A stretch of 17,579 bases of DNA, taken from Kiritimatiellia bacterium. Lineage in GTDB: Bacteria > Verrucomicrobiota > Kiritimatiellia > RFP12 > UBA3636. This document shows, piece by piece, positions 6,039-12,871 of this stretch (its first letter is position 1; the number at the start of each line of letters is the position of its first letter). Where the stretch lies: positions 1-17,579 of the forward strand of contig JAEDLN010000020.1 in the NCBI GenBank assembly GCA_016295275.1. Direction: 5' to 3'. Both the position numbers and the translations under genes were made by a program. The notes beneath the pieces were generated by a model that was not told the origin of the DNA, made no database searches, and saw only the letters and a program-made list of their open reading frames with translations.

Positions 6039-6995
6039 ATGCTTTCTGTTTCGACCAATTGGAACTCCCGTCGCCACCAAAACGGAAACGACCTCCTCGA
6101 TGAAGTCCTTTCCCTCGGCGTCCATACCGTCGAACTTGGATACGCGCTGACGCACGGACAACTCGAGGACTTGCGGCACCGTTTCCAATCCGGCGATTTT
6201 CGCGTCTCCTCCGTGCACGCCTTCTCGCCGTTTCCTTTCCCGGAAGCCGAGCACGCCTCTCCCGAACCATACTCGCTCTGTATCCCCCCTTTCTCGTTTT
6301 TCCATCCGTTCGGAGCACGCCCGGAAGCAATCGCTGAAGCCGAAAACGCTGTCCTGGATTGCGCCCGCCTCGCCGCAGAATTCGGCGCTCGCCGACTCGT
6401 TCTCCATGCTGGTCGAATCCCCGTCCACTCCCTCGCCATCCGCTTGTACAGAATCGTTCAGAACGGAAAACGCGGTACCCCTTTGTACGAACGAACGCTC
6501 CGGCGCCTCCTCGTAAAACGAGACCGTTTGGCCGCCCCGCGAATCGACGCCCTTCGAACCTCCCTCGATCGTATCCTCCCCAAGCTCGAACCGCTCGACG
6601 TGACGCTTTGCCTCGAAAACCTCCCCACCGCAGACGGGTGCCCGAACGAACCGGAAATGATGCTCCTGCTGCAGGCGTTCGAAGGAGCCCCTCTCGCCTA
6701 TTGGCACGATATCGGTCACGCGCAAATCCGACACGAACTGGGTCTCATGCATCACCGCGGTTTTCTCCGCCAAATCGGTCGCTCCATCGGCGGCTTCCAT
6801 GTACACGACGTCTCACGCGAACTGCACGACCATTGCATGCCGCCGGGCGGCCTCGTCGATTTTCGCTTCTTTTCGGAATTCGTCTCCCGTCCGGAAATCC
6901 CCGTCGTCCTTGAGCCGAGGCCCGATCTGCCGGCCGCGGATATCGCGCGGGGGCTTGACTATTTGAGGGGTCTGTGGGAGACTCTTTCCGTCTAA
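6039..6995 (+). CDS. Xylose isomerase-like TIM-barrel protein (AP endonuclease 2 superfamily), substrate unknown
   Basis: The 318-residue protein has the layout of the sugar phosphate isomerase/epimerase superfamily (PF01261-like). Early strands read VSTNWNS and TVELGYAL, and the middle strand is RLVLHAG. Likely metal-binding residues follow in family order: Glu in LCLENLP, Asp/His in YWHDIGHAQ, His in GFHVHDV and Glu in VVLEPRP. This family includes inosose dehydratase, tagatose/psicose epimerases and endonuclease IV, so the reaction cannot be named; members near rpe or gmd are often sugar isomerases, which is inference. AGGAAA lies about nine bases before the ATG, a good ribosome site. It follows rpe by 18 bases and precedes gmd by 54 on the same strand. 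Confidence 0.8.
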   Translation: MLSVSTNWNSRRHQNGNDLLDEVLSLGVHTVELGYALTHGQLEDLRHRFQSGDFRVSSVHAFSPFPFPEAEHASPEPYSLCIPPFSFFHPFGARPEAIAEAENAVLDCARLAAEFGARRLVLHAGRIPVHSLAIRLYRIVQNGKRGTPLYERTLRRLLVKRDRLAAPRIDALRTSLDRILPKLEPLDVTLCLENLPTADGCPNEPEMMLLLQAFEGAPLAYWHDIGHAQIRHELGLMHHRGFLRQIGRSIGGFHVHDVSRELHDHCMPPGGLVDFRFFSEFVSRPEIPVVLEPRPDLPAADIARGLDYLRGLWETLSV

Positions 6996-7049
6996 CCACG
7001 CCTCGCTCGGCACCATTGCCCGCAGACGGCGGCAAATCGCTCCAATACC

Positions 7050-8027
7050 ATGTCGAAACACGCTCTCATTACAGGCATTACCGGTCAGGATGGCGCTTAC
7101 CTCGCCAAATTTCTCCTGGAAAAAGGCTACGAAGTCTTCGGGCTGATGCCACGCCGCTCCACCCCGACAACTTGGCGACTCGAATACCTCGATGTGCTGG
7201 ACAAGGTCCGTCTCCTCGATGGCGATCTGACGGATATCGCGTCCATTATCCGAGCCTTGATCGCCTGCAAGCCCGATGAAGTCTACAACCTGGGTGCGCA
7301 GTCCTTTGTCGCGACTTCCTGGAAACAGCCGCTCCTGACCGCCGATGCCACCGGCATGGGCGCCTTGAATGTCCTCGAGGCCATTCGCCAAATCTGCCCG
7401 GAAGCCCGATTCTATCAGGCCTCCACTTCCGAAATGTTCGGCCTCGTCCAAGAGCCTATCCAGTCGGAGACGACCCCGTTCTATCCGCGCTCCCCCTACG
7501 GCGTTTCCAAGCTCTTTGCGCACTGGATGACGATCAACTATCGCGAATCCTTCAATATCTTCGGCTGCTCGGGCATCCTCTTTAACCACGAATCGCCTCT
7601 CCGCGGAATCGAATTCGTCACCCGTAAGGTGACCGACGCCGTTGCCCGTATCAAATTGGGCGTCCAAAAGGAACTCGCGCTCGGCAATATCGACGCCAAA
7701 CGCGATTGGGGCTTCTCCGGCGATTACGTCGAAGCCATGTGGCTGATGCTCCAGCAAGAAAAGCCCGATACCTATGTGGTCGCAACCGGTCGTACCACAA
7801 CCGTTCGCGATATGTGCAAAATCGCATTCGATCACGTCGGACTCAACTACGAAGACTTTGTCCGGATCGATCCCAAATTCTACCGCCCCGCCGAAGTCGA
7901 ACTCCTGCTCGGAAACCCCACAAAGGCAGAAAAGAACCTCGGATGGAAGGCGAAAACGTCTCTCGAACAACTCATCACAATGATGGTTGACGCCGATCTC
8001 GAACGCGTCAAAAAGGAACTGCGCTAA
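7050..8027 (+). CDS. gmd: GDP-mannose 4,6-dehydratase
   Basis: This 325-residue extended SDR enzyme converts GDP-D-mannose to GDP-4-keto-6-deoxy-D-mannose, the precursor of GDP-fucose, GDP-rhamnose and related sugars for surface glycans. GITGQDG (residues 9-15) is the nucleotide-binding loop. Thr126 and Glu128 in ASTSEMFG, with Tyr150 and Lys154 in YPRSPYGVSK, are the catalytic set, offset by a constant six from the E. coli enzyme. NHESPLRGIEFVTRK is the characteristic GDP-mannose-binding segment. Length is at the short end of the family. The start at 7050 places MSKHALITG directly at the Rossmann strand; no Shine-Dalgarno is obvious. No GDP-fucose synthase (fcl) or rmd gene follows within the window. 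It is the last gene of the plus-strand cluster. Confidence 0.96.
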   Translation: MSKHALITGITGQDGAYLAKFLLEKGYEVFGLMPRRSTPTTWRLEYLDVLDKVRLLDGDLTDIASIIRALIACKPDEVYNLGAQSFVATSWKQPLLTADATGMGALNVLEAIRQICPEARFYQASTSEMFGLVQEPIQSETTPFYPRSPYGVSKLFAHWMTINYRESFNIFGCSGILFNHESPLRGIEFVTRKVTDAVARIKLGVQKELALGNIDAKRDWGFSGDYVEAMWLMLQQEKPDTYVVATGRTTTVRDMCKIAFDHVGLNYEDFVRIDPKFYRPAEVELLLGNPTKAEKNLGWKAKTSLEQLITMMVDADLERVKKELR

Positions 8028-8048
8028 CCAAGCGCTCCCTCCAAAACC

Positions 8049-8094
8049 GAAAACGTCTGCCCCGCAAACCGCGGCGCAGACGTTTTCTCGTTTT
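8049..8094. terminator. Bidirectional terminator between convergent gmd and gtrA-like genes
   Basis: GAAAACGTCTGC (8049-8060) and GCAGACGTTTTC (8075-8086) form a perfect 12-bp stem. Inside it CCGC/GCGG (8062-8065 with 8071-8074) adds four more pairs around an AAACC loop. T-runs follow on the plus strand (8082-8095), and A-runs before the stem give T-runs on the minus strand, so it can end both transcripts. Confidence 0.88.
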
Positions 8095-8111
8095 TAAGCT
8101 GAGAAACGAAT

Positions 8112-8684
8112 TCAGCCTTGGAAAATCACAAATTTGCGCAGGATGTAATTGAAGAGCGCAGAGGCCACGACATTCGTCAGAAAACCGTAGCTCGTTGCAA
8201 TCCCCAGCCACGCAACCATCAGATACAGCACGCCGGACCCCACCGCAATGGCTAGCCCCGATACCGCCGTAAAACTCAAAAATTCCAACGCGATGTTCAT
8301 CCGCCCGGGCAAGAAAACAAACCGACGGTTCAAAAAATAGCAGACGACGTCCGAAACGAAAAATCCGGCCAGATTCGCATAAACCGCATAGCGAGCAAGA
8401 ACAACGGCATCCGAAGGCCCCGCCGGCGGCACAAGCCCCAATAACCGCAAAATCGGATCGTCCGGCTTGAAACACGGAAAGAAAAACCATGCAACCAGCA
8501 TGAATACCAAAACATTGACGCCCGACGAAAGCCCGCCGATAAACCCATACTTGAGAAACTGAATCGCCGGATGAACCGTCGAACCGTTCCCGTTCAACTG
8601 CTCGATCCATTCGCGGACAGTGCGCGGAAACCGCGCCCCCGTACACGCCCCTTCCGACTGCCGTCCGACCTCGCTCTTCTCCAT
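8112..8684 (-). CDS. GtrA-like multi-pass membrane protein
   Basis: This 190-residue protein has a hydrophilic N-terminal 40-45 residues and then four hydrophobic helices: around FLKYGFIGGLSSGVNVLVFM, the segment with YANLAGFFVSDVVCYFLNRRFVF, LSFTAVSGLAIAVGSGVLYL, and SYGFLTNVVASALFNYILRKFVIF. The motifs FLxYGxxGxLxxxxN, NRRFVF and NYxxRKFxIF are characteristic of the GtrA family (PF04138), whose members help move lipid-linked sugars or build surface glycans. The frame is open to 8762, but the ATG at 8684 has AAAGGAG five bases upstream, the best ribosome site in the window. It starts 16 bases after folE and ends at the bidirectional terminator, so it is the last gene of the rib-fol operon. 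Its link to flavin or pterin synthesis is unclear and may be incidental. Confidence 0.87.
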   Translation of the reverse strand: MEKSEVGRQSEGACTGARFPRTVREWIEQLNGNGSTVHPAIQFLKYGFIGGLSSGVNVLVFMLVAWFFFPCFKPDDPILRLLGLVPPAGPSDAVVLARYAVYANLAGFFVSDVVCYFLNRRFVFLPGRMNIALEFLSFTAVSGLAIAVGSGVLYLMVAWLGIATSYGFLTNVVASALFNYILRKFVIFQG

Positions 8685-8700
8685 GTCGGCTCCTTTTCTC

Positions 8701-9285
8701 TTATCGATGGTGACTGCTGGATACGATCGACAAAAACTCCGCCCGCGTCGCGGCATCGTCATGAAAACTGCCCAACACCGCCGATGTGCTCATGACGGCA
8801 TTCTGCTTCTGCACGCCTCGCATCATCATGCACAAATGCTGGCACTCCATCACGACGCCCACGCCTTCCGCATTCGTTTCATCGCGAATGGCACGCGCAA
8901 TCTCATTGGTCAAACGCTCCTGAATCTGCAAACGAGCCGCCAAACAGTCCACAATCCGCGCAATCTTGCTTACGCCCAAGACCTTCCCGCGGGAAATGTA
9001 CCCAATGTGGCAATGCCCGAAAAACGGCAACATGTGGTGCTCGCACATGCTGTAGACGTCTATGTCGCGCAATACGACCATATTGTCCGAACCGGACTCG
9101 AATATCGCCTGGTTCACAACCTCGTGCGGCTTCATTTGATACCCGCGCGTCAAATACGCCAACGCCTTGGCAACGCGCATGGGCGTGCGGACCAATCCTT
9201 CCCGATTCGGATCTTCACCGATTTCTTTCAACAGTTCTCGAATGAGCCGTTCGACTTTTTCTTCGTTCATATTCGTTTCTTTCAT
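8701..9285 (-). CDS. folE: GTP cyclohydrolase I (type IA)
   Basis: The 194-residue enzyme opens GTP to 7,8-dihydroneopterin triphosphate, the first step to folate and related pterins. Zinc ligands Cys81 and His84 lie in MCEHHMLPFFG and Cys152 in ECQHLCMMMRG; His83 and His150 match conserved active-site histidines. Other family marks are TPMRVAKA, IGYISRGKVLGVSKIARIV, QERLT, and the C-terminal half TSAVLGSF. Length is normal. The ATG at 9285 overlaps the preceding gene's stop as ATGA, implying translational coupling; an internal ATG at 9270 is possible but has no better ribosome site. Finding folE inside a riboflavin operon, where a GTP cyclohydrolase II gene would be expected, is notable, but the zinc motifs clearly say type I. 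Confidence 0.96.
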   Translation of the reverse strand: MKETNMNEEKVERLIRELLKEIGEDPNREGLVRTPMRVAKALAYLTRGYQMKPHEVVNQAIFESGSDNMVVLRDIDVYSMCEHHMLPFFGHCHIGYISRGKVLGVSKIARIVDCLAARLQIQERLTNEIARAIRDETNAEGVGVVMECQHLCMMMRGVQKQNAVMSTSAVLGSFHDDAATRAEFLSIVSSSHHR

Positions 9286-9950
9286 GCTTCGTCATCGTCG
9301 CTTTCCAGCTCCTTCAAAAGCTGCTGAAGCGCCCAATCTTCGCCATCCTCCGCAGGTCCGGTCCGACGGCTTTCCTCTTCGGCATCGCCGCCGCAGGCGC
9401 AATGCTCATCGTGACAATCGCAATCGTCGTCCTCGTCCTCGTCCGCACGGGAATGCTTTTCCAAATCCTCCGGATCGTCCGGAGACTCCTCGTATTGGAA
9501 CGGATCCGGCCCCTCCGACAACTCGCTCGCTACCGCAGGATAATACTCGTCCGGCAAGATCTGCGGCAAATCTTCCACTCGGTCGATTTGAAAACACCAG
9601 TCGCCGTTCTCTCCGAATGTCATGTCATACAGATGACGTCCGCTGCCCGCATCCGGCAGATGCTCCGCAAAGGGAAGCTCGTCGTAAAGGTCGATGTCAA
9701 TCGTCTCTTTGAGCGGATCCAAATCCAAGGTCGGCGGAATGCAATCGCGCTGTCCGTTCCATGTCGAAGCCTGGAAAAAGTAAAACGGTTCGGAATCGTC
9801 GAACCGGATCGAATCCTGAAGCGTGGTATGCACGTCAAACAGCGTCATGCCGGGCAAAAGGTCCAGATACCGGACGCAAGGCTCGTACAACGACGGCCCG
9901 GCCATGCAAGTCACCCGAAGTCGAATCACACGGTTTTGCAGATTGTTCAT
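9282..9950 (-). CDS. pRiA4b ORF-3-like protein with acidic Cys/His-rich C-terminal tail
   Basis: This 222-residue protein has unknown function. Residues 8-130 resemble the plasmid pRiA4b ORF-3 domain: strand RLRVTC, then LFDVHTTLQDSIRFDDSEPFYFF, and the late motif LYDMTFGENGDWCFQIDRVE, comparable to the family's YxYDFGDxWxxxI. The match is by pattern only. From residue 142 on it is strongly acidic. It contains a compact cluster CDCHDEHCAC (Cys177, Cys179, His180, His183, Cys184, Cys186) that looks able to bind a metal, and it ends in a short Leu-containing helix plus an Asp/Glu run. Both ends overlap neighbours as ATGA (with ribE upstream and folE downstream), so it is translationally coupled to both. 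No Shine-Dalgarno is evident. A role in handling zinc for RibD or FolE is speculation. Confidence 0.75.
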   Translation of the reverse strand: MNNLQNRVIRLRVTCMAGPSLYEPCVRYLDLLPGMTLFDVHTTLQDSIRFDDSEPFYFFQASTWNGQRDCIPPTLDLDPLKETIDIDLYDELPFAEHLPDAGSGRHLYDMTFGENGDWCFQIDRVEDLPQILPDEYYPAVASELSEGPDPFQYEESPDDPEDLEKHSRADEDEDDDCDCHDEHCACGGDAEEESRRTGPAEDGEDWALQQLLKELESDDDEA

Positions 9951-10603
9951 GGTAGAAAGCCTGCCTTTCGAAGAAGCGTCTCGTCAATCCCGTTGCCGGT
10001 TCCTCCAATGCCGTTTGTCAGGAAATGCTCGACAAAACGCCCGATGATGTCGGTTTCCAAATTCACATGATCCCCCGGTTTGCGTTCCCGCAACGACGTC
10101 TCGCGCCACGTCGTCGGAATGATGTCAACCTCGAAAAGCCCCCGCGCCGGAAGATGGCTGACCGTCAGACTGATGCCATCCAATGCCACAGAACCTTTGT
10201 TGACGACGTAGCGAACCGCCTCCCCGGAACACGAGAGCCGTACCCGCCAATCGCGCTCCTGCGGCGTGATGGATACGATCTGCGCCTTGGCGTCGACATG
10301 CCCCTGGACAATGTGCCCGCCCATGCGGTCCGAGGCCCGAAGCGCACGCTCCAGATTCACCGCCGCATTCGTGGCCAACTCGCCAAATGCCGTGCAGACA
10401 AACGTTTCTTCCAGCATGTCTGCGTCAAACCCATCGCCGTAAATCTGCGTTACCGTCAGGCAACACCCTTGTACGGCAATGCTCTCTCCCTTCTGAAGCG
10501 GTTCCTCCCACGGCTCGACGCTCCGAATCTGAACGATGCGCCCCATGCCGCCATGGCGAATGCCAGCTAACTTTCCAACTTTCTGTACAAGTCCTGTAAA
10601 CAT
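9947..10603 (-). CDS. ribE: Riboflavin synthase (alpha chain)
   Basis: This 218-residue protein dismutates two 6,7-dimethyl-8-ribityllumazine molecules to riboflavin and 5-amino-6-ribitylamino-uracil. It shows the internal duplication typical of the family. Barrel one starts MFTGLVQKVG and holds GESIAVQGCCLTV. Barrel two holds KGSVALDGISLTV and FEVDIIPTTWRETSL. The first-barrel end, VNLERALRASDRMGGHIVQGHVD, contains the signature GGHxVxGHVD, and the second ends with GDHVNLETDIIGRFVEH. Length is normal for the family, with about 20 poorly conserved C-terminal residues. It begins six bases after ribD and its stop overlaps the next gene as ATGA. The same gene is called ribC in Bacillus nomenclature variants and ribE or ribC elsewhere. 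Confidence 0.96.
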   Translation of the reverse strand: MFTGLVQKVGKLAGIRHGGMGRIVQIRSVEPWEEPLQKGESIAVQGCCLTVTQIYGDGFDADMLEETFVCTAFGELATNAAVNLERALRASDRMGGHIVQGHVDAKAQIVSITPQERDWRVRLSCSGEAVRYVVNKGSVALDGISLTVSHLPARGLFEVDIIPTTWRETSLRERKPGDHVNLETDIIGRFVEHFLTNGIGGTGNGIDETLLRKAGFLP

Positions 10604-10609
10604 GGCTTC

Positions 10610-11776
10610 CTATCCGTTGTTTTCCAACCGCATCCGGACCAAAAGATCCCCTTCCATATTCTGCACGTCCGTAATCCGGAATCGCGGCGCCGTCGGCAAA
10701 TCGAACGGCTGCCCGCCAAATGTCCGGAGCGAACCCGCTCCCAGAATCTTCGGTGCGACAAACAAGTAAATCTCATCGGCCAACCCTTGCGCAACCATGG
10801 CCGTCGCTAAGGTCGATCCGCCTTCGCACAGCACCTGCAAAAAACCGGCCTCGCCCATCCGGCGCATCAACGCCTCCAAATCCAGCTCCGGAGCCGCAAG
10901 ATCCTCCTGCGTGCCCGCCGGAAAGCGCAACGGCAGCTCCCAAACCGTAGCCCCCGTCGCCCGCCAAGCCGCTGCCGTTTCCTTCGGACAAAGCGAAGAT
11001 GTGGCGACAATCGTCTGCGACGCATGCCCATCCGTGAAAATCCGCGCCGTCGCCGGAATCCGCCCGCGCGCGTCCAAAACACAACGCATCCCCGGCAAAC
11101 CCTCCTCGGGAAACTCGCACAAATCGGATTTGCGCAAGAGCGAAGGATCGTCCGCCAAGACAGTCCCGCACCCGACCAATACGACGTCCGAACGGCGCCG
11201 CAAATGCGCGACCGCACGGCGCGAGGCCGTATTCGTAATCCATTTCGAAACGCCCGCATGGTCGGCAATCGCCCCGTCCAACGTCTGCGCCATCTTCAAA
11301 ATCACAAACGGCTTGCCCGTGCATTGATGACGGAAAAAAGGCTCGACAATCGCTTCCATTTCGGCCGCCAACGGCGTCCCTTCCGGATAACGCTCGACCG
11401 CAATCCCCGCATCCCGCAAAATGCCAAAGCCCCGGCCCGCATGCCGGGGATTCCGATCGACAACCCCGACTACCACACGCGCAATCTTCGCCGCACAAAT
11501 CGCATCCGTGCACGGCGGTACGCGCCCATGCGTCGAACACGGCTCCAATGTCACGTAAAGCGTCGCTCCCGCTACATCCGCGCCGAGCGCCGCCGCACGC
11601 CGCAAGGCGTCCGTTTCCGCATGCAACCCGCCGGCCTTGCTATGGTGCCCGCACGCCAATAATTCGCCATCGCGGATCAATACGGCCCCGACCGGAGGAT
11701 TCGGACGGGTTCCGCCCTCCCCCTTTCGGGCCTCCTCCAACGCGAGGCGCATCCATTTTTCATCGGCAGGTGTCAT
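10610..11776 (-). CDS. ribD: Bifunctional diaminohydroxyphosphoribosylaminopyrimidine deaminase / 5-amino-6-(5-phosphoribosylamino)uracil reductase
   Basis: This 388-residue protein carries out the second and third steps of riboflavin synthesis. Residues 5-145 are the cytidine-deaminase-like domain, with zinc ligand His52 and catalytic Glu54 in GLHAETDAL, and Cys80 and Cys89 in LEPCSTHGRVPPC. Residues 160-385 are the NADPH-dependent reductase: KPFVILKMAQTLDGAIA, SKWITN, DVVLVGCGTVLADDP, and LCEGGSTLATAMVAQGLADEIYLFVAPKILG. A TTG-initiated form six residues longer is possible at 11794, but it falls inside the candidate -10, so I choose the ATG at 11776. It is the first gene of ribD-ribE-orf-folE-gtrA. 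No FMN riboswitch consensus is visible in the 200 bases upstream. Confidence 0.96.
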   Translation of the reverse strand: MTPADEKWMRLALEEARKGEGGTRPNPPVGAVLIRDGELLACGHHSKAGGLHAETDALRRAAALGADVAGATLYVTLEPCSTHGRVPPCTDAICAAKIARVVVGVVDRNPRHAGRGFGILRDAGIAVERYPEGTPLAAEMEAIVEPFFRHQCTGKPFVILKMAQTLDGAIADHAGVSKWITNTASRRAVAHLRRRSDVVLVGCGTVLADDPSLLRKSDLCEFPEEGLPGMRCVLDARGRIPATARIFTDGHASQTIVATSSLCPKETAAAWRATGATVWELPLRFPAGTQEDLAAPELDLEALMRRMGEAGFLQVLCEGGSTLATAMVAQGLADEIYLFVAPKILGAGSLRTFGGQPFDLPTAPRFRITDVQNMEGDLLVRMRLENNG

Positions 11777-11784
11777 GAGCCGAA

Positions 11785-11813
11785 AGTCTAGCAAATCGCC
11801 GCTTTCATCTCAA
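11785..11813 (-). promoter_or_regulatory. Candidate promoter of the rib-fol operon
   Basis: On the minus strand TTGAGA (11813-11808, 5 of 6) and TAGACT (11790-11785, 4 of 6) are separated by 17 bases, and a TG one base before the -10 gives it an extended form. Only eight bases lie between this -10 and the ribD ATG, so the mRNA would begin essentially at the start codon. Confidence 0.45.
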
Positions 11814-11880
11814 ACGTTCCGCCGTTAGGCACCCCTCCGGCCTCCCGTTTTCAATCCCCCGCCTGTCGCTCATCCTCGAC

Positions 11881-11909
11881 TTGACTTTTTTAGGCGAAAT
11901 AAACATAAT
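11881..11909 (+). promoter_or_regulatory. Candidate promoter of tpiA
   Basis: TTGACT (11881-11886, 5 of 6) and CATAAT (11904-11909, 5 of 6) are 17 bases apart, the best-matched promoter in the window. The resulting leader of about 60 nt is pyrimidine-rich and lacks a Shine-Dalgarno. It fires away from the ribD promoter about 70 bases to the left. Confidence 0.65.
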
Positions 11910-11976
11910 CCTAGCCATTCCTTCGGGGTTCTTTCCTTTCCCCGGTTTCTCAATCTTTTCAATCCCTTTTTTGACC

Positions 11977-12741
11977 ATGTCTCGTCGTATTCTTATCGCA
12001 GGCAACTGGAAGATGAACAAAACTTCCGCCGAGGGCGCTGCTCTCGTGAAGGAAATCGTCGCCCAAATGCCGGCGGGTTCCCTCCCCGAAATTCTCGTCT
12101 GCCCCCCTTACCTCACCATCCCCGCCGTCGTCGAGGCCGCCAAGGGTTCCCCGATCTGCGTCGGCGCAGAGAACGTCCACTGGGCCGCCAATGGCGCTTT
12201 CACCGGTGAAGTTTCCACCGATATGCTCAAGGACGCCGGCGTGACACACGTCATCATCGGACACTCCGAACGCCGCCAGTACTTCGGCGAAACGGATGAA
12301 ACCGTCAACAAGCGTACCGCCGCCGCCGTCGCCGCCGGTCTCGTCGCCGTCGTCTGCGTCGGTGAAACACTCGAGGAACGCGAAGGCAACAAGACCGCCG
12401 ACGTGATCGATCGCCAGGTCCGCAAGGCCTTCGAAGGAATCTCCGCCGCCGATATGGCTAAGATCGTCATCGCCTACGAGCCCGTTTGGGCAATCGGCAC
12501 CGGCAAAACCGCTACCGATGATCAGGCGCAAGAGGTCCATGCGCAAATTCGCGCCCTCCTAGCCGATCTCTACGGCGCCGATGTTGCAGAGGCCACCCGT
12601 ATCCTCTATGGCGGCTCCATGAAGCCCGCCAATGCCGCCGGTCTCCTCGCTCAAAAGGATATCGATGGCGGTCTTATCGGCGGCGCCGCTCTCAAAGCCC
12701 CCGATTTCATCGCCCTCATCAAGGCCGGAATGCAGGCGTAA
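11977..12741 (+). CDS. tpiA: Triosephosphate isomerase
   Basis: The 254-residue enzyme interconverts dihydroxyacetone phosphate and glyceraldehyde 3-phosphate in glycolysis. All catalytic residues are present: Asn10 and Lys12 in AGNWKMNKT, His96 in IIGHSERR, and Glu168 in AYEPVWAIGTGKTA, which also carries the mobile loop 6. ILYGGSMKPANA and GGLIGGAALKAPDF supply the phosphate-binding loops. Length is normal. The frame is open upstream to 11881 but that part is leader, not protein; MSRRILIAGNWKMN begins exactly at the first barrel strand. secG follows on the same strand after 130 bases that contain a strong hairpin, so co-transcription is uncertain. Confidence 0.98.
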   Translation: MSRRILIAGNWKMNKTSAEGAALVKEIVAQMPAGSLPEILVCPPYLTIPAVVEAAKGSPICVGAENVHWAANGAFTGEVSTDMLKDAGVTHVIIGHSERRQYFGETDETVNKRTAAAVAAGLVAVVCVGETLEEREGNKTADVIDRQVRKAFEGISAADMAKIVIAYEPVWAIGTGKTATDDQAQEVHAQIRALLADLYGADVAEATRILYGGSMKPANAAGLLAQKDIDGGLIGGAALKAPDFIALIKAGMQA

Positions 12742-12757
12742 ATTGTTGCGCCGCTCG

Positions 12758-12811
12758 CGGCAAACGGAATGCACGCCTTGACGTCGTTCGTCTGACGCAT
12801 TCCGTTTGCCG
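12758..12811 (+). terminator. Long hairpin without T-tract between tpiA and secG
   Basis: CGGCAAACGGAATGC (12758-12772) is an exact reverse complement of GCATTCCGTTTGCCG (12797-12811), a 15-bp perfect stem with a 24-base loop. It is followed by C-rich sequence rather than T-rich, so it is not a standard intrinsic terminator. It could attenuate, protect the tpiA mRNA 3' end, or act as a Rho-assisted stop. Confidence 0.5.
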
Positions 12812-12871
12812 GACTCGTCCCCCCCCGTTTGTCGCATTTTTCCCTCAAAGACAGATCCTGTCCGTCACGCT

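Noticed and set aside
4854..6806. 650-residue minus-strand open frame opposite HU, rpe and the TIM-barrel gene
   Set aside because: It covers three well-identified plus-strand genes and two intergenic regions. It has no domain I recognise and results from the strong C bias at third codon positions.
11777..11976. FMN riboswitch upstream of ribD
   Set aside because: I looked for RFN-element conserved blocks on the minus strand and saw none. The likely promoter is also too close to the ATG to leave room for a riboswitch.
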